Part shown: piece after piece, positions 45,022 to 54,640 of the stretch
Layout of the letters: each line of letters starts with the position of its first letter
How positions within the stretch are numbered: the first letter of the stretch is position 1
NCBI GenBank assembly: GCA_029204225.1
Contig: CM055099.1
Coordinates: 67,759,084-67,823,083 of the forward strand
Reading direction: 5' to 3'
DNA from: Diphasiastrum complanatum
Taxonomy: Eukaryota; Streptophyta; Lycopodiopsida; Lycopodiales; Lycopodiaceae
DNA length: 64,000 bases
Translations under genes and position numbers: made by a program
Notes under the pieces: model-generated
Databases searched by the model: none
Told to the model about the DNA's origin: nothing
Seen by the model: only the letters and a program-made list of their open reading frames with translations

Positions 45022-46433
45022 CCTATTGAATGGGTAATTGAAAAGGTTTCTCCTAAGAAGATGGCCTCCAAAAGTTTCAAAAATAACCATATAAAAAATA
45101 AAAGCACATTTTTGAGTAAAATTACTTTTTTAAGGGTGTGATTTTTTACTATTTTTAAAAACTTGAGAATGCACATACCATGTTTTCAAAAGTAAATCAG
45201 TAGAAAACTATATAATTATGTTCATTGCAATTTCGATATAGTTTTAAAAAACCACACAATAAAAAAAATGAACATAAAATGCATATAGCTATTGTACTTT
45301 TCATTGAGAATTTGTTTTATGTACTTGTATAACACATTAAAACCATTTATTTTCATCTAAATATTTCAAGAATGCACTCTGCTAAGAAAAATATATCTTC
45401 AATACTTTATAATGATGCTTTAGCTGTGGGCTAGAACTTTTGTATTAGGCAACTTTCCTATGTTGTTGTTGTCATGTGACAATTTAAATCTTTTCTCAAC
45501 ATTTGTAGAGACATTTTTTGGGTTGGCCTTCTTTTTACCCTTGGAAGTAGTTAAAAATACATCATTTTTACTAAAAAATAATGAAAGATTTTGCATTTTT
45601 TATTCAATTTTAGGTCGCTTAAGAGTTCATAAAATAAGCTTTTCATATTGCATTTTTTGTTATTTAAGATATGTTTTAACATATTTATGCAAGAATAGCA
45701 AGAATAATTTTACATACCAAACCAAAAGTTAAAAAATTGAGGCTAATTTAAATGTTTCCAAGAAATTATAAATATTTTTGGTTTTGGCAGAAAAAGTTTG
45801 CACACAAACTTCATACACTGCATCGAGTTTGTGTGCAAATTCGATGCAGTGTATTGAGTTTGTGTACAGATCCGATGCAGTGTATCAGAATGACACACAA
45901 ACGTGATGCCTCGCAACGAAATGACACACAAATTCGATGCAGTGCATCGAGTTTGTGTGCAATTTTGATGCAGTGCATCGTGAGGAAGGAGATGCCTCTT
46001 CCACCACTTCAGGATCATCAATACCTCTAAGTATTGATAGTGATGGGATTGATAATGACTAGCATTTGGAATTGTATGAGTCCAAAGACTTTTAAATATC
46101 GTGTGTGTCATGGAATAGAAGTGATTACTTTCTTTGTTTGTCACTTTTATATCGTAAGAGTATGAGCATTTTAAAAATGTGCTTCTTTTTTAAACTTGGT
46201 TTTCTCTAAATGGAAATGTTCTTGCAAGTGGTTTTGAGAACCCCTAAAAATGGTATAATTGTTATTCTTGTCACAAACAAAAAAAAGTCTCTTCTTTAAT
46301 GTATTTTGAAAAAAACTTTACGCCTGCATAATGATTTTTTGTTGACACCCATGAAAAGAGGTAATTTTTTGAAGTATCTTAGGGAATATTCCAAATGTTT
46401 TCCCTTAGCTGGAAAAATTACCCATTCAATAGG
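45022..46433. repeat. perfect 18 bp inverted repeats 1.4 kb apart
   Basis: cctattgaatgggtaatt at 45022-45039 is the exact reverse complement of 46416-46433. The adjoining inner bases have only patchy similarity. The enclosed DNA is AT-rich, has no clear ORF and includes the minisatellite at 45797-45985. These may be terminal repeats of a non-autonomous DNA transposon. No target-site duplication is obvious. Confidence 0.5.
45797..45985. repeat. minisatellite with hairpin-forming units
   Basis: About five units of roughly 32 bp built from tttgtgtgcaaattcgatgcagtgtatcgag. Some units are inverted, so cacacaaa and tttgtgtg arms flank a near-palindromic cgatgcagtgcatcg core. Short Cys-rich ORFs on both strands are by-products. 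Confidence 0.75.
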
Positions 46434-46573
46434 AAACTTCTATTCTAGATCTTCCTCTGTCAAACATTGACACTTGTTTGAATTCAAATGAAACACAGAC
46501 AATTGAACCACAGGCAACCACTTAGATTTATCGAGTCTTCGCACATCTCTCTACATTTGGACAAAAGCATCAA

Positions 46574-47590
46574 GTGCCAGCACCCCAGCAACTAATGTAC
46601 TTTATGAAATCACTTCCCTCATCTTATCAACCACTGAGAATGCTCATCTTAAGTTTGTCTAAGATGACATTCGAAAGATCAATAAATCTCGTTGTAGACA
46701 AAAGACTGATGAGAGATGAAGGAGAAACAAATGGTGACCATAGAAGGCCGTTTTTGCAAGGTGAAAGAAGAAGTACAAAAACAAGCTCAAGATTTATAAG
46801 ACTCAAATGAAGTCTTCAACGAAGGATAACAACAACAAAGGTACTTCTACCTATAATCAATATCACAAGTCGGAGCATACAGCAGCAGACAAATGTTGGT
46901 TCGATCCAACTATACTTTGCACTCACTACAAGAAAAAAGGACATTCAGCATATGATTGCTACCATAATCCCAATGGAAAGCACAAAGGAAAAAAGGCAAA
47001 TGTCGTAGGAATCATCCAAAGATGGTGAGAAGAACGAAAATGCGATCATAGCTATCGATGAAGAGTCCATGACCTACACGCAGCATGATTATGACACAGT
47101 GATTGATTCAAGAGCCACATCTCATATCACGAATATTCTAGTAAACTACAATGCATTGGACAACACAAGAAGAGTGATACTAGGGGATGGAAACAAACAC
47201 GATGCCGAAGGCATCAAAACTCTTCAATTCTGTACACTGTTGGGACATACAAAGCTACAAGGAGGCCTTTATGTTCCCACATTGAGAAGAGATCTACTCT
47301 TTGTATCAAAAATAGCAGATCTTGGAATACGAGTCCTATTCGATGGCAATGCATGCCGAATGGTCGAGCACAGGTCGAATAAGTTATTTACCAAGGTAAT
47401 CTATGTCAAGAAAAAATAATCAACAACTAAGATAGTATACTAAATGCATCCGAAAGTGAGAACCATCTTTGGCATAAACGCGTGTATCATCTGAATATGA
47501 TTAGTCTCTATGACATGAGCAAGAAAGAACTTGTGAATGGTCTCAAAATTACACGTCCGAGAAGTTCTAGAATGGCTAGAAATAAGTTAG
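46574..47590 (+). pseudogene. copia gag-nucleocapsid-protease-pre-integrase relic
   Basis: From 46574 a Gag C-part (YFMKSLPSSYQPLRMLILSL). From 46807 two decayed zinc knuckles (KSEHTAADKC, CTHYKKKGHSAYDC). From 47069 a protease with DSRATSHI in place of DSGATSH, then VILGDGNKHDAEG and LYVPTLRRDLLFVSKI. After a stop at 47417 traces of the pre-integrase region remain (RVYHLNMISLYDMSKKELV). The relic is broken off at about 47590 by a gypsy LTR. Confidence 0.8.
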
Positions 47591-47599
47591 TCCCATAAG

Positions 47600-48176
47600 T
47601 TAGTGGATGCTTATGGAAGACCCTCCTTGCCATAAAAGGAGACGTATTTGCCATGTAAATAGCACTTTTATTATGCTAATTTCTCTCTCTTGAGATTATC
47701 TTGCTATTCCACCTGTGTTCCCTTTGGGAAGGTGTATAGCTTGAGGGAAGGTGCTCAGGCCTCCTCTTGCCTCCTTTTCATCGGTTTCTATATTGTGGCA
47801 TGTTCTTATTTGCTATTTGCTTAGCTAGCCACAATCTATTATTTCTATCTCCCTTTTGGGAGTTAAATCAGAAGTAGTTTAATCTTATTGCTAGTTAGGT
47901 ACCGCCTTAGCAAGGTCTTATTATTTTGTTAATCTTGGTTAGTTGGGAAGCCTTAGCCAAGCTAGTTCTATTTCCATATCGAGCACCAGTTGGCGAGCAC
48001 CAGTTGGGAAAGCCTTGGTGCTCCCATTCTTGTTTGTTGATTTCCATTTTGAAAGCTTTGGTAGGTTCTTAAAAGGTGGACAATCCTCTCTACATTATAA
48101 GATCCTCTCTCCTCACTACAATCCTCTCTACACCCGTGAGATCTAGCCATCACGTAAACTAGAAATACTTCCAACA
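47600..48176 (+). repeat. gypsy 5' LTR
   Basis: It ends in CCAACA one base before a gypsy-type primer site, and its interior has no coding frame. It does not resemble the LTR at 57622, so the two cannot be a pair. The left edge is set only by the end of copia homology. Confidence 0.6.
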
Positions 48177-48177
48177 T

Positions 48178-48191
48178 TGGCGCCATTGTCG
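48178..48191 (+). promoter_or_regulatory. gypsy primer-binding site
   Basis: The sequence tggcgccattgtcg resembles the tggcgccgttgcc-type sites of Athila/Tat-related plant gypsy elements, thought to pair with a tRNA 3' end (tRNA-Asp in described cases). Two bases differ. Confidence 0.65.
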
Positions 48192-49033
48192 CTTTTTAAG
48201 ATTTTTACCTAGCTTTCATTTCATTTCATTTTTTCGCTTCGTATTTGTGTGTATGCTTGCTTGCTTTTTACCTTCACACCACAGCACGAGACTTCTCTCC
48301 AGGTCCTCAATGAGCTGCGAAGCAACCTATCAAGGTGGGGGAAGTAACAAAAGTGTCAACTTGGGCATTTTCTTTGAAATAAGTGACCCAAGTGACAATT
48401 TTTTCAGCCAAACAGCTATATCAAAATTTGTCGGTCTGTCTGCAACCATAATAGACCCTGGTCTTCCATTTTATCACCTCCATGAATTCTGCTCAATTTC
48501 TTGTGAAAACACCCTAATATATTGTCAAAATTCACTATTTTCCAAATATATCTTGGTCTTAGAATTCGCTGGCTTCATTGAGGCTAGATCTATCAAAGAT
48601 CAGTCCTCCAACAGCTCCGCAAATTCTATCTCATAGATTTTGCCTGTTTTCTGTCAGAAAATCATCTTTTTCACTATTTTTCTCATCTATCAACAAAACC
48701 TCATTATCAGAATTCGCCAGTCATACCATGAAATCGCCAACACTGAGAACGAATTTTCTGTACCCTCTGCGAATTCTATAACTAATTTTTTTTTTTTAAA
48801 TATAAAAAATCAATATTTTGACAAAAAGCACTTCTTGTCAAAATTCACGAATAATGTAGTTAGATTTATCCGAATGTCCAGAATTTCTAGACCAGTCCAT
48901 GAATTCTCTTACAACAAAAAATTCCAATTTTTGTCCAAATCTTTCATTCTGTAAGAAAATTGTTCTTTTTGTCTTTTTGCCAAGTACAGTACTACCTTGA
49001 TCATTTGTTTTGTTACTCTACTCCGCACTCTAC
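48192..49033 (+). other. gypsy leader, non-coding
   Basis: A long AT-rich leader between primer site and gag, with poly-T runs (for example 48787-48798). Long leaders are usual in this group. Confidence 0.5.
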
Positions 49034-49291
49034 ATGTCTCGAGATTGTGCTGAATCTTTCAATCCAACCCCTCCACAACTAGAACACAGAATTCCACATA
49101 TCGATGCACGAAAATATGATGGAGAATCTGACCCAATCCGATTTCTCCAAGACTTTGATAATGCATGCCGCTTCTATGGAGATACCTTTGAGACTGGAAA
49201 GCCTTGTCTATTTCCCATGGTACTCTATGGAATAGCCAAAGAGTGCTATCTTAACCTCGAAACTCCTGATCTTGCCTTTGATGAGATTTCG
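49034..49291 (+). pseudogene. gypsy gag N-terminal fragment
   Basis: The ATG at 49034 opens a frame with HIDARKYDGESDPIRFLQDF, NACRFYGDTF and CLFPMVLYGIAKECYLNL, the start of the retrotrans_gag domain. It is cut at 49291, exactly where a minus-strand copia LTR begins (TGTATCGC on the plus strand). The remainder of gag is not found. Confidence 0.75.
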
Positions 49292-50000
49292 TGTATCGCA
49301 ATTTGGATTTCGCAGTCGCAAAGCTTTTGCGAAGGAACCACGATCCTCTGTTCCGATTCGGATGGAGTTTAGATGCGATCGCTAGACACTGCCAGCTGAA
49401 TCACTCCTACAATCCTCCAGAATGTAGTTAGGCTCTGCTGATCTACGTTTATAAAATTAATGCAGCATTCAACATAGTTTCAACCAAGGTGCGGAATTAA
49501 AATAAACAAGAAAACTCAGACACATGATTAACAACAGAAGCATTTGCATTCAAGATCAGACACAATAAGAGAAATTAACTATATTGATCTTTCTCTGCTT
49601 CCTTCAAGCACTGCATGCAAATCCACGCAATGTGTTGGCGTGAGAGAAACACAGTTCTCTCACAAGTAATCGTCTCGCTTTACTAGCAGATAGTTGGATC
49701 TCTATGGATCCTGATCACAGAGCTTGTCTAGCATGCAGCGGACTTGTTGTCTGTGTTTCGTCTTGATTGCTTCCTAGCATAAGACTACTCCATTACATTG
49801 TATGTGTATTCTATTGATTTATATGTCAAGTATCATTCAATAAGTATGGTCGCTGTTTGTGAATATAAGATTAGAGTGATTAAACATCTACAACTAATCA
49901 GGGAATCACAAGAGTGACAGATTAGCCACGACCTAAAATGTATCTACTGACATCATATCATCAGATCATATATCTGTATTTTTGGGTACTTACATGATCT
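49292..50000 (-). repeat. copia 3' LTR
   Basis: Same family as 2010-2588: on the minus strand it shares gattagttgtagatgttta, the attccgcaccttgg block and the tagcgatc end. It ends in GCGATACA at 49292, inside the gypsy gag. The start, next to the pol stop near 49990, is approximate. About 55 bp near 49930 are absent from the other copy. Confidence 0.7.
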
Positions 50001-50590
50001 TGCTGGTACTCTTTGGAGCGTGCAGGCAGGAGAAGGTTTCGTTTCCGACGTTGGTTTTGTTTTGGTTGTTTGCCTTCTCTTGTACTAGACCGCAAAAGAT
50101 TCTCGTTCGTGAATCTTTTGTGTTCGCAAACCGTTCATCTTCATCTGCTTTGACTTTTGTGTTCACGAACCATTCGCCTTCGTTTTCTTTGACTTTCATG
50201 TTCACGAATCTTTTCGTGCTTTGTGTCTCTAGATCTTTGAGTTCATGAATGTCTTCGTCGGGCTGAGGGTTGAAAGCTAGCAAGGCTTCATAATTAGAAA
50301 CGTTTTGTTTCTTCAGCTCCCTCTCAAAGCATGATAGCTTTACGATCCCAAGACTGCTCCTTTGTCTCTCAAAGAGTCCTTTGTCCAGGGCTTTAGTGAA
50401 GATGTCAGCAACCATGTCTCTCGTTCCATGAAGATGATATACAGCATATTCTTCTCAATTAGATCCCTAATCAAGTGGTACTTGATCACAATGTGTTTCG
50501 TTCTGGAATGGAACATGAGATCTTTCGTCAAGTGTATTGCAGAGGTGTTGTCCATTGGACCAGTACCCGATACACCATTGACAATGTCCT
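49990..50590 (-). pseudogene. copia RNase H end with repeat-bearing C-terminal extension
   Basis: From 50555 down: MDNTSAIHLTKDLMFHSRTKHI and YHLIRDLIEKNML, the RNase H C-part, then after a frame change VADIFTKALDKGLFERQRSSLGI, the normal end of copia pol. The frame 50415-49990 goes on for about 100 more residues: ERELKKQNVSNYEALLAFNPQPDE, then three repeats of the type RFVNMKVKENEGE / FVNTKVKADEDE / RFANTKDS. Normal copia pol stops soon after the SSLG motif. The 5' part is cut at 50590 where gypsy protease starts. Confidence 0.75.
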
Positions 50591-50599
50591 AAAGAAGCA

Positions 50600-50880
50600 G
50601 CCATGATAGATGGAGGTTCAGGAGTTAACCTTATCTACAAAGCTATGTGCAAAATGGGGCCTTACAAAGATTAAGCCTGCTACTTTTGCTATTAAGCTAG
50701 TTGATCAAACAACAGTTCATCCACGAGGAATGGTGGAAGATATACCTATCAGAATTGCAGAAGTACAATTTGTCATTACTTTCGTAGTAATGGACTTACC
50801 AGAAGTGCCAAATGTCTACCAAATTCTATTAGGACGTCCATGTTACGAGTTGCGCAAGTAATTCATAACTGGGGTACCAG
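50600..50880 (+). pseudogene. gypsy aspartic protease
   Basis: It begins MIDGGSGVNLI, the active-site strand in this lineage, and continues with KLVDQTTVHPRGMVEDIPI and VPNVYQILLGRPC. It directly follows the copia fragment, so the gag end and protease start are lost. A frameshift after GRPC leads into the linker before RT. Confidence 0.8.
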
Positions 50881-51013
50881 AAAAATCACTTTTGAAAATC
50901 GTGAACATGCACTTAAGATTGATCCTACAACTTGGACTATCAAACCAGTGGTTTAAAAAGAGGATGACAACTCATCAACAATAGATCATACTTGTGATCG
51001 ACCAGAGAAAAAT

Positions 51014-52865
51014 TTGGGAGCTCATTATGATTCTCAAATGGATACTGTCAATTGGGAACCAAAAAAGATTGTACAAGTTGGATCACAACTTACTCCTGAA
51101 CAGTATCAAGCACTCCGATTGTTACTTATTAAGTATCAAGATTGCTTTGCATGGACTTATCAAGATTTGAAGGGTATTCCGACATCAGTGATTGAACATA
51201 CCATACCTTTAGTACCTGATGCAGTTCCAAAGGTTACAAAGTTCTATCGTTGTAATCCTAATGTGGCGGACCTGATAAAGAAAGAACCTCAAAGATTTCT
51301 TGATGCCGATCTCATTTATGAGATCGAGCATACCGAATAAATTTCATCGATTGTCATTGTTCCTAAGAAAAATGGATAGTTGTGGATCTGTGTGAATCTC
51401 AAAGCATTGAACAAAATGACGCGAAAGGATCACTTTCAGTTACCTTTTACTGAAAGCATTTTGGATCGCCTTCCTGGAGCGCTTATAGTTTTTTGGATGG
51501 ATTTAGTGGCTACAACCAGGTTAAGATTGCACCTACCGATCGCCATAAAACTGCTTATGCAATAGAATGGGACACCTATGCTTACAAAGTAATGTCGTTT
51601 GGACTTTGTAACGCACCAAGTTCATTCCAAAGAGTAATGCAATTTGCTTTTAAAGATTATCTGCAGAAATTTCTTGAAATTTACTTGGACGACTTGGGAG
51701 TTCATAGTACAGATACAGACCACTTGGATCGATTGGAGAAAGGATTTTGAAAGATGCCGCAAATATCAAATTTTTCTAAATCCGAAAAAATGTCAGATAT
51801 GGGTTTCCCACGGAGTTGTGCTTGGACATGTGATATCAAGCCATGGTATTGCCACGGATTATTCTAAGATCAAAGTTATTGTGGAATTGCCACCGCTAGC
51901 AACAATTCGTGGAGTTTACGTGTTTATGGATCATGCGAACTACTATCGAATCTTTATTTTCCTCTTTGCAGATTTAGCACGACCTATATACAAACTGACT
52001 ATTGTTCCTATTTGGACAGTAGAAGCGTTAGAAGCCTTTGAAAAATTAAAAAAAGCATTAACTTCAGCACCAATACTGCGTTTTCCAGATTGGACGATAG
52101 ATTTTTATGTTCATACGGATGTCTCAAAATATGCCATTGGATCAGTTTTGACGCAGCCAGGCGACTATAAGTTTATCCTATATGATTTGCAAGCAGACAG
52201 CTTACAGAACCAGAAAAGAATTATTCAACAACAGAACGCGAGGCATTAGCCATGATTTTCTCCGTTCAGAAATTTCGTCACTAGCTCATGGAAACGCACT
52301 TTGCATTTTATACGGATCATCAATGTTACTTTACTTGGTAAACAAGACATGCAATACTGGACGTATTGCAAGATGGCTATTGTTATTGACTGAATTTGAC
52401 TTTCGAATTGTGGTTCGAAAGGGCAAGCAACATTCTCTAGCCGATCACATTTTGCGAATTGAATTTGCACCAGTTAATACTGAAGTGGATGATGAACTGT
52501 CAGATGCTGCATTGTTCTATGTTGAAGCAATACCTGAGTGGGCAGTAGATATTGTTGAGTACCTGATGCTAGGACAACCGAATGACTCCTTGACAAAAGT
52601 ACAGAAGAGACAATTGATTCATAAGGCTCAACCTTATCAATTAATTGCAGGACAATTGTATCGTCGTGGATTAGATAATATTTTACGAAGGTGTGTTTTA
52701 CCACATGAAGTACCAGATTTTATCATGTTTTCACATGATGGCATGGGTGGAAGACACTTCTCTACAGATATTATTGTTCGCAAACTTTTACAATCAAGTT
52801 GTTGGTGGCCTACGCTTCACAAGGACACAAAAAATTTTATTCAGACATGTGATGTTTGCCAGTGA
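51014..52865 (+). pseudogene. gypsy reverse transcriptase, RNase H and integrase zinc region
   Basis: RT palm and fingers: FAWTYQDLKGIP, VPKKNG and CVNLKALNKMTRKDHFQLPF. The frame from 51493 then has MDGFSGYNQVKIAP, FGLCNAPSSFQRVM and the active site YLDD (51682-51693, intact). Next come the thumb (VLGHVISSHGIATDYSKIKVI), RNase H with FYVHTDVSKYAIGSVL, and the integrase zinc region with HDGMGGRHFSTDII and CDVC at 52800-52860. There are about five frameshifts or stops. The match to Tat/Athila-type elements is by motif style only. Confidence 0.85.
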
Positions 52866-53806
52866 GCACAACGACCTACTCGACAGAACTATGAACTCTT
52901 GCATCCGGTTTTATCACAAGCACCATTTGAGAAATGGGGACTGGATTATGTTGGACCTATTCACCCTGCCTTGCAAGGATCTCAGGCCCGATACATTATC
53001 ATCGCAACTGATTATATGACCAAGTGGGTAGAAGCCAAAGCTGTCAAAGTTGCTGATGCAAAATTTACAGCCAAGTTTCTATATGAAAATATTATAGTCA
53101 GATTTGGACGTCCGATCGAGATTGTCAGTGACCGAGGTACACACTTTGTTAATCAAACAATAAAGTGTTTACTGAAAGATTTTTTTGTTATATACAGATT
53201 TAGTACTCCCTACTATCCCAGAGGGAATGGCCAAGCTGAATCTTCTAATAAGATTATTTGCACGATTATGACAAAGACAGTTGAAGCGAGTCGGTCTGAT
53301 TGGGAACATAAACTGTATGCAGCATTATGGGCATTCAGAACCGCTTACAAAAATAGTACAAATCAAACACCTTTCCAACTGGTTTATGGTCAAGATGTTG
53401 TCATGCCGATTGAATTTTTAATCCCATCCTTACGCATAGCAGCAACGAAACGATTAAATGATGATAATCTTTAAAAATCCATCATGAAGCGTTGCACAAA
53501 TTATGTGAAACCTGATTGATGGCAATTCATGCCTTAGCAGCAGAGAAAGCACGCCGCAAGGCATGGCACGATTGTCGATTACCCAAAAAAGATCTGAAAC
53601 CACGAGATCTGGCATTGATGTACAAAACGAAGCTGATCAAGGGAAAGTTGAAGTTTACCGTTGAAGGCCCGTATAAAGTGAAAGAAATCTTGAACTATGG
53701 CGCAATAATTCTTGAGCACTTGGATGGACAACGATTTGATACTCCGGTAAATGGTAGCCGATTACGCAAGTTTTGGCAGCCTACTCCACCAGTTCAGCAA
53801 GCCTGA
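52866..53806 (+). pseudogene. gypsy integrase core and C-terminal module
   Basis: The ORF 52899-53474 holds the catalytic core with GLDYVGPIHPALQGS, the ATDYMTKWVEAKAV strand, VSDRGTHFVNQ and YPRGNGQAESSN, so all three acidic residues are present. A TAA at 53472 is followed by a frame with PRDLALMYKTKLIKGKLKF and EGPYKVKEIL, the GPY/F module, to 53806. There is no chromodomain. The integrase is among the best preserved parts of the gypsy element. Confidence 0.88.
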
Positions 53807-54640
53807 TCTCAATACTTTTTTAAAAATTTTAATTTTTTATCAATTTTTTGTTTTCAGTACTTAATTTGCTGAGATTTTTGAAAAAAGATAGTCAAAAAAA
53901 GAAGAAAAAAAAAAAAGTAAAGCAAGAGATAAGAAAAGACTGATGAGCAAAAGTCAAAAAGTCATCAGCATATGAAAAAGGAAGCACAGTAATTTCTTGA
54001 TGGAAAAAGACTTAGAAAATCACTGTTTTGGTCAGATTTGGCCTATACAGTACCAGAAACCTTCGTTGAGCTCTCAGACTGTACATCAACTCTAAATTTA
54101 TCTAATTTAGAGTGGGCAAAGGTTTCTGTCAAGAGAACACCCAGTTTTTGAGTTAGGCGAAGTATCATTGATATGCCATTTTGGGAACCTTCCCCGAGCA
54201 TCTTAACCTCATTATGAACCTTCGTCGACCTACTAGATGATCTTAAAATGTTAAAATTAGGTTGACCATAAGGTCAGATTGTGAAAAAATGCATTTATGA
54301 TAGTACTTGGGCGAAGGACCCTCCTGGGCGAAGGTTCATCCTTTGCCGGACCTGGAAAACATTCGCCTGATAGGTTTAGATCCCCAGAACCCTTCACCAA
54401 AATTTTTATAGCCTATTTTCACAGTACTGTACATGCCTGCAAATTTTTGTTCAGAACTGATCAGCCAAACTAGTATTCAGTGTAATGGACCCACCAAATT
54501 CACCTGTAAGTTGACTGAATTTGATTCATTCCTCACTTGTGCTAGCGAAGCTCTTGCAAATTTTTCTTGTGACCAAAGCCTTCCAAAATTCCTGCATTGC
54601 TTTCTGATATAACGTGTTTTATATTTCCTTTCTGATCATC
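53807..54640 (+). other. spacer between gypsy pol and extra ORF
   Basis: It contains a purine-rich run (53880-53950, mostly A with G) and several cgaagg or ccttcg repeats between 54050 and 54400. No coding frame is apparent. It may carry a promoter or splice site for the downstream ORF, but nothing proves this. Confidence 0.45.

Noticed and set aside
48787..48798. Poly-T run as an RNA polymerase III terminator
   Set aside because: No A or B box or tRNA-like fold is found upstream; it lies in a gypsy leader.
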